Source: Acanthamoeba castellanii str. Neff (taxonomy: Eukaryota > Discosea > Longamoebia > Acanthamoebidae). Taken from it: DNA of 64,000 bases. The DNA lies in NCBI RefSeq assembly GCF_000313135.1, contig NW_004457313.1, positions 1,392,478-1,456,477 of the forward strand, given 5' to 3'. The position numbers were made by a program, and so were the translations under genes. Under the pieces are notes generated by a model. It was not told where the DNA came from. It did not search any database and was given only the letters and a program-made list of their open reading frames with translations. Of the stretch, positions 1 to 10,215 are shown one piece after another (positions within the stretch are counted from its first letter, which is position 1; each line of letters starts with the position of its first letter).

Positions 1-1248
1 TGATCGTTGCCGAGAGGAAACACTTTCCTCTCACTCGTGCCCGGTTCGGACTTGTTGAGCTCGCCCATTTCGATCTCGTCTTCAGTGCCCTGGTCGGAGG
101 TCTTGGTGTCCCCCGGCATGGCGTACCGCCCGATGAAGTGGTAGATGTGCTCGTTCGGTGCCTCAGCTTCCACCAGCCCGCGCAGCTTTAGCATTTGATC
201 CTCGTCCACCCCGAGCCTCGCCGTCACATCCAACGCGCTGCGCAGCTTCAAGTTTGTTTCACTGTAGACACGCACACGACACACACGACACACACGACAC
301 ACACGACCCATGCATCACTTGGCCGTCAGAGCGATGATCATGGCAAGAAGAGAAAACATGGGTGACGCACCCATCAAGGTTGGCCGTGGTGATGTAGCAC
401 GAGCCCTTGGGATGCGACAAGGAGAGCAACACCATGTCGGCCGGGATCTGCTGCGCATCGTTCACTTGCACGATGTCGCCCGCCGTCAAGTCTTGCGACC
501 GCGTCTCTCGCCAGCCCTCCTGGAACACAACCACCACCACAACGGTTGGTACACCACAGCTCAAGAACAGCGGTACAGGGGGGCTGCTGCCACGCACCGC
601 AGGGTCACGGAGCATGCGATACAATATTCTGGGTAAATAATATACAACACAGGTGTCGCACCATGTCCAGGTTAGACGGTTGCCCAAACAAATGGTGAGG
701 CAAAAGTGTGGGTGATTGGAGGCACGGACCGATTGTTCTTCCTGTCTTCGATGTGGCGAAAGATGTCCTCTACAAGCTCGCGTAGAGCGGAGATGAGGAT
801 GACGAACGCCAGTGGAATGACGCTGGCCACCGGGATGAACGGAGACATGCCCTGCATTCCATGCACCCACAGGATGGTGGTGAGAGTCAAGCGAAGCAGT
901 AGAAGCTGCGGGGCCTGGAGGCTTCAATGAAGCGCCGACGGGTGGAGAGAGCGAGGCAGAGATACGCACGGGAATGAACTGGATGATGATGACGAGGAGG
1001 AAGTAGCAGTTGGAGAACTTGCGGAACTGCTCGTAGATGGTCTTGGGAACAAACGACCACCACGTGTACTGCACGAGCGGTTTAGGCCAATGCCAGATGG
1101 TCAGTCAGTTGGTCGGCAACGCTGCTGATTGGCAGGTGTGTGCCAAGTGTGATACCTTGGACGTGGTGAAGCGGTTCTTGGGGTAGCCCTTTGCCTTGTT
1201 CACCACCCAATTATTGATCTCAATTTCCAACTGTACGACGGAGCCCAT
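1..1248 (-). CDS. P4-type phospholipid-transporting ATPase, N-terminal part (runs off left edge)
   Basis: P4-ATPases flip aminophospholipids to the cytoplasmic leaflet, usually with a CDC50 partner. Exons read complement 1248-1156, 1068-970, 905-726, 519-371 and 261-1, all joining in frame. The start ATG at 1248 gives MGSVVQLEIEINNWV. Seen in order are the family entry motif NRFTTSKYTWWSFVPKT, the first hydrophobic helix (CYFLLVIIIQFIP), the second helix followed by LRELVEDIFRH, the actuator segment with DLTAGDIVQV and IPADMVLLS, and the hallmark NLDGETNLK across the exon 4/5 junction. The phosphorylation site, nucleotide-binding domain and later helices lie outside the window. A TATATATA run sits just upstream of the start. 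Family assignment is firm; the subfamily cannot be decided from this part. Confidence 0.9.
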
Positions 1249-1370
1249 GACGATATATATATCATGAGAACATTTTACCCATCAATGCACAAATAAAGGA
1301 ATAAAATTATTTCACACAAATAATGGAAAATGACAAATAAACAAAATAAATGAAATACCAAGACCGCAGG

Positions 1371-1808
1371 TCAGAGAGACGTAACTGGACGAGGCTTCCT
1401 GCGAAGCAGCTTCTTGGGGTCTTTGAGGGAGCGCGCGAAGTTCTTGCAGGCCTGCCACTTGGAAGCGTTTGGCTGCTCTTTTTCGCTGTCCTTCCCCTTT
1501 GTGGAGCGTTGTCGTCCAATATCCCGCGCTTCTTCCTCCTCTTCGTCCTCCCCTTCCCTTACCACGCTCGGCGCATCCTCCTCGCTGCTACTCGCCTCCT
1601 CGCTCTTGCTCTCGCTCTCACCGCCTGCCGCTGGCACCTCTTTACCCTTTTCCCTCTCTTCATCCATCTTCCTCGTAACTTGGGCGCATCGCCCCACCTC
1701 CGCCCAAGGCAGGAATGCAGGAACGAAAAGTGGTCGACAGAAAAGCGTAACGTTGCTTTGGTCGTTTTGGCGGGAAAGTAATTTTTTTCGGGGCAGACCA
1801 AAACGCAA
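1371..1808 (-). CDS. Hypothetical small charged, low-complexity protein
   Basis: This is an unspliced reading frame of 145 codons. An internal Met at 1667 would give a shorter, 98-residue product. The sequence has an acidic Ser/Glu-rich middle (SESKSEEASSSEED, EDEEEEEARD) and a basic tail rich in Lys and Arg ending RRKPRPVTSL. I see no known domain. It lies between the divergent start of the haspin-like kinase (57 bp away) and the 5' end of the P4-ATPase gene. The low-complexity strand could equally be untranslated leader or a spurious ORF, so this is a tentative call. Confidence 0.35.
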   Translation of the reverse strand: MRFGLPRKKLLSRQNDQSNVTLFCRPLFVPAFLPWAEVGRCAQVTRKMDEEREKGKEVPAAGGESESKSEEASSSEEDAPSVVREGEDEEEEEARDIGRQRSTKGKDSEKEQPNASKWQACKNFARSLKDPKKLLRRKPRPVTSL

Positions 1809-1864
1809 CGCAGAAAGATCAGACCATCAACCCCCCCCCCAAAGAAACATCGTTCAGGAACTCT

Positions 1865-4045
1865 ATGGAGGTGAAGTTCTCGCCGTGGAAGGCCAAGGGC
1901 GTGGCGACGCCGAGGAGGTGGCTAAGCCAATACACGCAGTGCTCGCCATCGTCATTGGGCGCAGGAGACGGCAACACCAAGAAAAAGAAGAGGAGAGGGG
2001 GCGCTCACTCGGATGTGTTCATCGTCCAATCCACGCGCCAACGTGCGCCCCACGAAAAGCGTCGTTTTTATGCCATCAAGCGACAGGCCCTCATCTCCGC
2101 TGAGGCCAAGAACAGGGCGGTACGCGAACAGAAAATCGCTGAAGAGCTCAAGAAATTGGTCTACCGATCGATGTGCGGCAACTTCGTCCTTCTCCACGAT
2201 TGGAACTCGTGCGAAACCTACGTGGAACCCGGCTTCGCCACACCATCGAGAATCGCACCTTCATCTTCATCTTCGTCGCCCTCTCCATCATCCACCAATA
2301 TGGGCTGGCTGGGCGGCACCCCCACCAAGGCCCCGACGACGCCTCGAGGCAAGCGCGGCAGATCTCTTCGGGACCACGAGAGCCCCGCCAAGTACGAGTT
2401 CATGCACTTCGTGCTCGAGTATGGCGAGAAGACGCTGGCCAACTGCCTCAGGGAGGTCGACCTCGCCCAGTACCGAGAGATCCTTTGGCAGGTAACGACG
2501 CCCACCTCCTCTCTCGCCCGCTCGCTGGGCCTGCGTCGTCTTGCTCACCGTGTTCAATTGGACCCAGGTTCTCTACGCGCTGCATGTGGCCGGCAAGACC
2601 TTCTCCTTCAGCCACTACGGTACCCTAACAGCCCCAGCGTGTCCGAAAGTGTGCGTTGCTGATCGGGGCGGCCCACACTGTTCAGACCTCCACCACAAGA
2701 ACATCCTCTTGTGTTCGTTGCCGATGGAGGATGGGTGCTACGTCTACTACCACAAGGGCGTGGCCTACTACAACCAGACATGCATTGTAAAGATAGCTGG
2801 TGCGTACAAGCTCTTCTCGACCGCGGCTCTCGGCTCGATGATGATAGCATCCTCGACTAATTTGGGTCAATGTTAGATTTTGGGCTGAGCCGCATCACCA
2901 CGGAGGAAGGAGAGACGCTGTGCAACACAAAGAACGCCCTCGGGCAGGAGTATTCCCCAGGTATGCGGCAGTGATGGTCCATGGCATAGATCCGCTTGGC
3001 GTGCCGTTGATTTACCACTTTGCGAATGGCCATTGACCAGATGTCGATGTGATGAGCGTCGTCGGCTGGCCCTGGAAGAATCTCGATCCCGACAGGGACA
3101 ACGACCCCAACCACAAGGTAGCGTCCACTCCGTCACGTTCTTTTTAGGGTGTTGCCCTTATCAATGGCCCCTTGCGTACACTCGCGTGTGCAGGAGTTGC
3201 AAAGTCTGCAGAGGCTGATGCGCAAGGGCGTCCGGCCGGCTGCCCTCCTCAACCACCCCTTCTTCGCCCCGCTCAAGGAGGCGCCGGCGGCATTCAGCGC
3301 CGAGCGGTGTGTCGCCGTCTCGACCGAGGGGCTCGAGGGCATACCGAAGGACCTTCACGCCCGCGCGCTGGCGACCTGTGCGCCACCCACTCCTTCGGCC
3401 AGCCGGTCCGGCGCCAGCGGCAGCACGGCTTCGCCCACGACCAGGTCGCCGAGCGGATTCGTTGTGCCCGCGTCGCCTTACCGCATGGTTGGCCCGTCGG
3501 GGATCAGGCGATCGTTTGTGAAGCCGCCGCAGCCTTTCACTCCCTCTTTCACCGCCAAGCTGGCCGACCACGAGGAGCCGGCCGACCTCAAGGAAGGCGA
3601 GCCCACGCCCAAGCGGGCCAGGCCGACTACACCCACGAGCTATCCGACCACGCCCACGAGCCAGCCGACCACGCCCAGGTCTTCGGTGGAGGCGAGCAAG
3701 CCCGAGGGCACGCCCTCACAACCGGCTGCGGAGGTAAGGAAGGTCATTAGGCTGGCCAAGCGGAAGCGACCGCCACCGCCTTCATTCTTGGCCGCCGACA
3801 GTGGCGCCAACAAGGAGAACGATCCTAACCGGCGAAGCGAGTACACCAACAACAAGAACAACGAGACGACGAAGAAGGCGAAGCGAGAGGCGGATGCACA
3901 GCTGGCAGCTGATGAAAGCGACGCCAGGGACATGACCCTCCGAGCACGCAGGAGCGGCAGAGCAAAGAAGACCGTGAGCGTGTTCAGTCCAAGCGCGAAG
4001 CCCAAGGTTGCCCTGTCGTCGCGACGGAAGGCCGTCACACGATGA
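1865..4045 (+). CDS. Haspin-like atypical protein kinase
   Basis: Exons 1865-2491, 2568-2619, 2686-2799, 2877-2960, 3041-3117 and 3194-4045 give about 601 residues. The kinase core shows a VAIK-type lysine (RRFYAIKRQ), a hinge-like FVLEYGEKTLANCL, and a catalytic loop SHYDLHHKNILL that resembles the haspin HRDLHWGNVLL more than ordinary HRDLKxxN. Unlike animal haspin, which has DYT, the metal site is an ordinary DFG (DFGLSR). A Ser/Pro-rich stretch interrupts the N-lobe, and there is a long C-terminal tail with TPTSYPTTPTS-type repeats and basic patches that look like nuclear localisation signals. Known haspins phosphorylate histone H3 Thr3 at centromeres; that role here is inference. A divergent haspin or a related amoebal family are both possible. 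Confidence 0.72.
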
Positions 4046-4210
4046 TACCACCGACGTCTACGTCCAAGGTGGGGTGAAGCGCCAACTACGAAAGAACGAA
4101 GAACGCCTTCGGCGGTACACCCACAACCTCAGCTGCGCGTAAAGCCTGCTGAGAAATATTAGAAAAACTGTTTTCTTCTCTATTTCTCGGGGGTGTTTCC
4201 CTTAAGGTAG

Positions 4211-4847
<637 letters not shown>

Positions 4848-4990
4848 GCTCTGCGTTGTGTGTTTCACTGCCTCAATATATACACGATCCCAGTGCCGAC
4901 AAGCTCTTCAAAACGATCATCCTCTTCGCGGCGGTTCCCCCCTTTCTTGGTGGTGGACTGATGATACAAGGAGGATTGCCGTTGTTTGGC

Positions 4991-5701
4991 TCAGCCCAAG
5001 GCATCAAGCTGCTCTTGGATGGCCTCCAATTTGTTGAAAAAGCTGTACAGTTCGGCGTGGTTGAACTCGACATTCACCATCTCCTCCGCCTTGCCGTCCT
5101 CCTCGTCGACCGCATTCGCGTTGTTGATTCGCATCTGGAAGATGGCGCTGGGCTGTGGGATCGGATGCTGCTTGCCAGTGTCGCCTTTCTTCTTGCTGCC
5201 AGGCTGCTGCGTGGGGGCGGGGTCTTGCGAGGGAGGTGGGGCCGGAGGCACGACGAGCTGCAGTCGCCAATGGATCTTGTCGAGCTGGTGAGGGCTGAGC
5301 GAGTGCTGCCTCAGTTTGTCGAGCAAGCCCTCTCGCTCGTGCTCCCACACGTGTTTGAAGGCGGCCAACTGATCATCGCCGAGAGAGGGCGATGTGAGCG
5401 ATTGGCTGAGCTCGTTCCCGAGCCGCGCGGAAGTTGCGAGCGAGAAGTAGGCGGCACGTTCGAAGATGAAGGAGCACGAGTCGATGACAAGCTGCAGTTC
5501 GGAGGCGCTGAAGCCGAACACCTTCTGGAGTTGCTCCTCCTCGGTCGCATTGAAGGGGCGGCCGTTCTTAATGTGCAGCCCGCGCACTACCCGCGTCAGC
5601 AGCTGCACCAGCCGACGCGCCTCGATCTGATTAATGAACCCCACCGCGACGTTGAGTCGCTCGCTCTCTGGTATGACCTGCTGCTTGCCCGCTGTCGCCA
5701 T
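4991..5701 (-). CDS. COMMD10: COMM domain-containing protein 10
   Basis: A single exon encodes 236 residues. The N-terminal helical part matches the COMMD10 pattern (ERLNVAVGFINQIE, LLTRVVRGLHIKNG, LQLVIDSCSFIFERAAYF). The C-terminal COMM domain contains IHWRLQLVVP and VNVEFNHAELYSFFNKLE, ending in EQLDALG. A Pro/Gln-rich insertion (PAPPPSQDPAPTQQPG) splits the COMM domain compared with animal proteins. The frame stays open upstream of the chosen Met to 5917, but that part is low-complexity and overlaps the divergent eIF5A-like start. COMMD proteins form the Commander complex for endosomal recycling and modulate cullin ligases. Confidence 0.9.
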   Translation of the reverse strand: MATAGKQQVIPESERLNVAVGFINQIEARRLVQLLTRVVRGLHIKNGRPFNATEEEQLQKVFGFSASELQLVIDSCSFIFERAAYFSLATSARLGNELSQSLTSPSLGDDQLAAFKHVWEHEREGLLDKLRQHSLSPHQLDKIHWRLQLVVPPAPPPSQDPAPTQQPGSKKKGDTGKQHPIPQPSAIFQMRINNANAVDEEDGKAEEMVNVEFNHAELYSFFNKLEAIQEQLDALG

Positions 5702-5842
5702 TTCTTCTTGATGCTGGTGTTCGTGTTGTTGCGATTTGCTCTCCCCTTTTCTCGCGTGGAAACAGGAAAAACCTTTTCCTCCAATTTCCCGCGCAGTACC
5801 TTTCTTATCTTGGCATTTTTTTTCGGCCGGAGAAGAACCAAC

Positions 5843-6568
5843 ATGGCCCAAAGAACGAAGCCTGCTACGGCTGTGGTGCCGGGGGACATTGTCCTTCTTG
5901 GTACTCCCCCCCCCCACTCAAGATAGGGCGCATGGCATCGCGTAAGCCGACCACAGTGTGGTGGCCGCAGAGGACAACCGGACCGGGGAAGTAAACCCAT
6001 GCAGGGTCATGACCAAGCGGAAGCACCTAGTGAGGCATATGGGCCAACACAAAGTACACCTGGAGGGGGTGGACATCTTCACCGGCCGTCCACATGTGGG
6101 CCTGTACGGCTGCTTCATGAAGTCCCGCAATGTCATCATTCCCACCATCAAGGAGACCACCATGCTTGTACGTCTTAAGACGTGCACTATTTCACATCTG
6201 ACACCTCATGCATTCAGTGAGTATGTCTATTGCACATATTGATACTAACACTGTGCACAGCTACTCTACTTTGAACCAGATGGCAGCTTGGTCTCCCTTG
6301 ACAGCACAGGCGAGACTGTCACTGATCTCATGGTACTGCTTTGTATGCCTCAGGTGCATGTCGTGTGGCTTACTCTACATGGCTGGATTGAACCATGGCG
6401 CATGTGACCGGCATGCAGATACTTTCTGACCGTCTGCGCCAAGAGCTCACCCGGGCACACGAAGCGGGCGAGGAACTGTGCCTGTGCGTGAAGTGCTACA
6501 TGGGCAAGAAGGTGGTCTTCAGCTACGTGGGCGAGAACGAGCACTTCCTCGCCCACCCAACAGAGTGA
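5843..6568 (+). CDS. Divergent eIF5A-like protein without a canonical hypusine loop
   Basis: Proposed exons 5843-5900, 5947-6167, 6261-6332 and 6419-6568 give 166 residues, the size of eIF5A. The KVHLEGVDIFTGR block matches eIF5A KVHLVGIDIFTGK. The second (OB-fold) half shows EPDGSLVSLDSTGETVTDLM, like the eIF5A segment DGYLSLLQDSGEVREDL, and LTRAHEAGEELCLCVKCYMG at the C-terminal strand. In normal eIF5A the loop TGKHGHAK carries the lysine converted to hypusine; here the equivalent is LVRHMGQHK, one residue longer and with Arg where that Lys would be. The first intron acceptor is the weakest boundary. The gene shares a 141-bp divergent upstream region with COMMD10. Family assignment is by motif order, not by a search. 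Confidence 0.68.
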
Positions 6569-6619
6569 TCGACCTTAATCCAAAGAAACAGCCTCCCTTT
6601 TTTTCTGTGCACCGGCTGT

Positions 6620-6770
6620 GCAACCCGCAGCGTCGAGGTTGCCATGCTCGTACGCCCGGTGGACCATGACAAGCTGGTCGCCATCGACAGATCGGGCGAG
6701 ACTGTCACCGATCTCATGGACACTGCTTCGTGCGCCTCAGGCGCATGTCGTGTTGCGAACCACTCCTGTG
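6620..6770 (+). pseudogene. Decayed duplicate of the eIF5A-like exon 3 region
   Basis: The stretch encoding AIDRSGETVTDLM, followed by bases resembling the first part of the downstream intron (ACTGCTTCGTGCGCCTCAGG), is a copy of 6261-6380 of the preceding gene (SLDSTGETVTDLM, ACTGCTTTGTATGCCTCAGG). The donor after the conserved ATG is GA instead of GT, so the copy could not splice at that point. No upstream hypusine-loop exon or final exon is recognisable nearby. It lies inside the 300-bp gap before the GGCT-like gene, in which I see nothing else. Confidence 0.6.
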
Positions 6771-6868
6771 TGTCGTGCGTTAATTTTCACTTCGAACAGA
6801 ATACGAAAGGAGACCTTTTCACCAGCACGAAGTAAGCGGCAGTATTGGACAAGTGCGCACGCTGAACC

Positions 6869-8092
6869 ATGGACAAAGAGGCTGACGGGCAACGTGAGGG
6901 AGAAAGCACGCGAGTCTGGTACTTCGCCTACGGCTCCAACATGTCGCCCATCACCCTCGGTCGCCGCCGGCTCAGGTGCGCCACCCAAAAATAAAAATAA
7001 AAATAAAAATAACAATAAAAATAAAATAGGATAGAATAAAATAAAAAACAACACCCACTACTTCATTTTTGGCGGGCCGGCATAGGCCGTCGGAGAGTGT
7101 GGCAGGCGTGCTGGTGGGGTATCGCCTGCTGTTCGACCACGTGGGAGTCCCCTTCTTCGAGCCCAGCTTCGCCAACATCGTGCCAGAGAAGGGCTGCTGC
7201 GTGCACGGCGTCCTTCACAGCCTCACCGCGAGGCACGTGCAAAAACACTCCCATCACTTGCTGTTGGTTGTGGTTGTTGTTGTTGAGGGTGCTCCTAGCA
7301 TCACTTGTCATCATTCATCATTGCCTGCACACCAGTGAGTGGCAGCGGGTATTGGCGAGCGAAGGCGGAGGCGGGTACACCGAGGGCTACTTCCCGGTGG
7401 TACGCGAGCGGCCACCAGAAATCTAGCATTCTCGGGCGATGGTGATGGAGCTGGTGCTCACGGTGATGTGCAGGAGGTGGAGGTCGCGACGTATGACAAC
7501 AGGAGGATCAAGGCGCTCACCCTCGAGTCATCCAAGGGCGGGCGACACGCCGTCGACTCGCCCCACACCTGGCCCTCCAAACGGTGCGCCCCACCACTCA
7601 CCCACGCCGCCAGTAAGAACGAGGAAGAATGTGAAAAGAACGAAGCAACGAAGAAGAACGAAGAAGAACGAGGACGCTAATCTGCAGGTGTGTGGGTTGC
7701 GGTTGGTCAGGTACGTGGGTCTGCTGCTCGACGGCGCGGGCCACTACCGGATCGACCCGGACTACGTGGCCGAGTACATCACGGCCCAGCCCGTGTGCCG
7801 CACATCCCAGGTGCTGAGACTGGTGGTCATCGCGCTCATGGCCTGCATCGTGGTGCCCATCTTCGTGCCCTACTACGTGGCCATGCGGCTGGGCGCCTCC
7901 ACGCGCTACTTCCACGTCCTCGCCGCCCACCTCAAGGCCCTCGTCTGGGGCCTCCACAACGTCACCCCGGCGCTCACGCTCGTCGCCTTTGCTGTCCTGG
8001 CCGGCGGCGTCTGCTACTCCACCTTCCTCCTGGGCTCGCTCATCTTCACCCTCATCGCTTCATTTGCCGCAGCACTCGGTCTTCCCATTTGA
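6869..8092 (+). CDS. Gamma-glutamylcyclotransferase-like protein with C-terminal membrane domain
   Basis: Exons 6869-6975, 7086-7232, 7336-7399, 7474-7583 and 7711-8092 join in frame to 269 residues. The N-terminal half is a GGCT/AIG2-like fold: WYFAYGSNMSP forms the substrate loop, followed by NIVPEKGCCVHGVLHSLT, a candidate catalytic Glu in LASEGGGGYTEGYF, and VATYDNRR. The C-terminal half is hydrophobic, with about two or three helices (LRLVVIALMACIVVPIFV, ALTLVAFAVLAGGVC, GSLIFTLIASFAAALGLPI). Intron 2 uses a GC donor (AG/GCACGT). GGCT enzymes make 5-oxoproline from gamma-glutamyl peptides. A membrane-anchored form is unusual; the activity is inferred. Confidence 0.75.
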
Positions 8093-8210
8093 AAAAAACA
8101 ACTTGGGCTGGACACACGGCAAGCGCAGCAAGGTTGTGCCGGGCTGGCTTCTGGAAGCACCAACGGCAATATCCTCAACATGTGTTTCCTCGTTCACACG
8201 TTTGCTAGAT
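8093..8210. other. Short intergenic stretch, nothing recognised
   Basis: This lies between the stop of the GGCT-like gene and the tRNA terminator. I see no open frame of interest and no repeat. Confidence 0.5.
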
Positions 8211-8213
8211 GTG

Positions 8214-8217
8214 AAAA
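8214..8217 (-). terminator. RNA polymerase III oligo-T terminator of the tRNA
   Basis: A run of four T on the minus strand begins a few bases after the tRNA 3' end, the usual minimum for polymerase III termination. Confidence 0.6.
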
Positions 8218-8219
8218 GG

Positions 8220-8291
8220 AGGGGTATGCAGGAATCGAACCCGCGCCTCAGGCTTGATAGGCCTGTGTGCTACCCATTACACCAACACCCC
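8220..8291 (-). tRNA. tRNA with Gln-like body and anticodon AUC (formally Asp)
   Basis: The minus strand folds into a full cloverleaf: acceptor GGGGTGT pairs with ATACCCC (one G-U), D stem GTGT/GCAC, anticodon stem CAGGC/GCCTG with seven-base loop CTATCAA, a four-base variable loop, and T arm GCGGG-TTCGATT-CCTGC (one G-U pair). Position 73 is U. The D-arm text GGTGTAATGGGTAGCAC resembles eukaryotic tRNA-Gln. By the loop geometry the anticodon is AUC, which would read GAU (Asp), whereas normal eukaryotic tRNA-Asp is GUC. Internal B-box and a downstream T run are present. It could be a functional oddity or a tRNA pseudogene. Confidence 0.78.
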
Positions 8292-8449
8292 ATCATTCGC
8301 TGCTGCCGTCACCGACCACTGAGCATTCCACACATTTGGGTGCGTCACTGTTGGGCAAATGCTGTGGGCCGGACTCGGGCACCAAGAGCGGAATCACTGA
8401 AGAAAGAAGAAATGCTGGTTCAAACGTCTTTTTAATGGCAATGTGCTGT

Positions 8450-9955
8450 CTACAGCGTGGGCTGGACAACTTGGCCGATGAAGACAGGGCAGTGAAACTG
8501 AGCGTGGTAGATCACAAACACAAATGGCCTGTCCACCACAAAGCGCAGGGCTGCAGGCTGGCTAAGTCGTGGCTTGTCGTCCGAGGCGCCAGCAGCGGGC
8601 GGCACACTTATGTAAGTGCCGGCTTCCTCGACCGTGAGGAGCGATTTGTGCACCACCTTACCCAAGTGCAGCAGCGATCTCCTGTTGAGGTGGGGTATTA
8701 TAATATGTGGTGAGTCATGCGTTGCCTTGCGTTGCGTTGCGATGCGTTGAAGTGCGCGTACTCGGGGTCGGCAGACAGGTTTTGGGCGGTGATGCCGACG
8801 AAGTCAGCGCTCTCTTCGGCGAAGGGCTCGGTGATGCCGATCGACTTGAGCACCGGCGAAAGCTCCTGCTCGATGGAGACCTGAAATTTGGGCAATTGCA
8901 GTTCCACCCACTTACGACGACCCTTGGCCAGCTCCGTGTACTGCTCCTTCAGTCCGATCAGCGACGCCCGCACCTATCGCGCCCACTCGGTGAGTTGTTG
9001 AAGCGAAGTGAAGCTCACACCACTCGAAGCCTACGTACCGCAGCGAGAGCCTCGGCCGAGTTGACGTGGGGCAGTAGGACCAGCAGGCGCAGCAGGCCGG
9101 CCTCGTGGGGAAGGCTCACCATAGAGTGGTGCTCGAAGGTGCCGTGTGCGACCGACACCGACGAGTGGCGCATCATCTGCACATCTACGGCGACGCCGCT
9201 TCCAAGCTGGTGGAAGGGCGCGGCCCAGGTGTTCTCTCTGGGAAACTTGTTCTCCCACTCGCCCTTGAACCCAACAGCGTTGATCACCGCCAACCCGTTG
9301 GTATCAGTGAACGGGCTGTCGAAGAAGAAGAAGAAGTGTTGCCCGTGTCGTGTCGCGCGTGTCGTGCGTGTTAGAATTTGACAAAATTTGGGCACCACAC
9401 ACCTTGAGGTGGAGCCTTACCGAGGGGGATAGCGCGGTTTGTTGGTCTTCGCCAGAAAGGCGCTGAGCGCCACCTGCTCCCGGTCAAGAAGGGCGAAGTT
9501 GGCGGCGGAGGCATCGGAGGCAAGGGCGGCCAGGCGCGCGGTGAACGCGGGGTCGAGCGGCAGCGTGGTATCCACCCACAATGTGTTCTCCACCACCAAT
9601 GCCGCCTTCTCCGAGTGCTTGATGTCCTGCGAAGAAGAACGAGCTCGGAGTTGAATAAATCTATCTCAAAACAACGCTGTTGTTGAGAGAGAGAGCGTAC
9701 AGCGACAAGAGTCACCATGGCAGAGAGCACTTGCTCCCGACTCAAGTCAGGGCTAAAACCCATGCCGGTGAGGAGCTGGTTAGCGGTCTCGCCGGCAGCG
9801 CTGCCCGCCAGAACGACGGCCAGCGCCAGCTGCACGCCGAGCGGAGAGATAAGTGCGTCCTTGTCGCCGTCCAGCTGCGCGAAAAGGTTGACCGCAAGCT
9901 TGCAACCAGCCGCGCTGGTCCTGGCGGCGTAGTCATCGGAAGAGTGTACTTGCAT
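8450..9955 (-). CDS. Serpin-family protein
   Basis: Five exons (complement 9955-9701, 9626-9421, 9315-9039, 8973-8726, 8681-8450) give 405 residues, the normal serpin length. Visible landmarks are NLFAQLDGDKDALISPLGV (serpin N-terminal box), VVENTLWVD, VINAVGFKGEWENKF (KGxW signature), VQMMRHS, VSLPHEAGLLRLLVLLP, LQLPKFQVSIEQEL, VVHKSLLTVEEAGTYIS before the reactive loop, and DRPFVFVIYH plus GQVVQPTL at the C-terminus. The hinge reads VEEAGTYISVPPAAG rather than the small-residue hinge of inhibitory serpins. Intron 4 appears to use a GC donor. No clear signal peptide follows the chosen Met, suggesting an intracellular protein. Start 9955 is favoured because a TATA-like box lies about 50 bp upstream. 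Confidence 0.9.
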
Positions 9956-10002
9956 TGTGCTGACTTTGGGGTTTGTGAATGTTCTGCTGGTGGTGAGGCC
10001 AG

Positions 10003-10013
10003 GATAAATATAA
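10003..10013 (-). promoter_or_regulatory. TATA-like element upstream of the serpin
   Basis: The minus strand reads TTATATTTATC about 50 bp before the serpin start codon, at a distance that fits a short 5' leader. The remainder of the 260-bp gap to the next gene shows no other motif I recognise. Confidence 0.35.
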
Positions 10014-10215
10014 TGCTCTCTGTCGGGCACCCGACACGCAGCTTCTTTGGGAGCCGGACCTCATTCTACACTTCTATCGCTGATCGAACCAGCCAATGGG
10101 GGTTTTCAATAATATTAGTCCAGTGGGAGTGTTTCCCCGTACGGCGAGAAAAAGAACGAGACGAACTGGTGTGAGCGATTGTAGTGCAAACAAGACATCA
10201 AATACCCGTGCGCGG

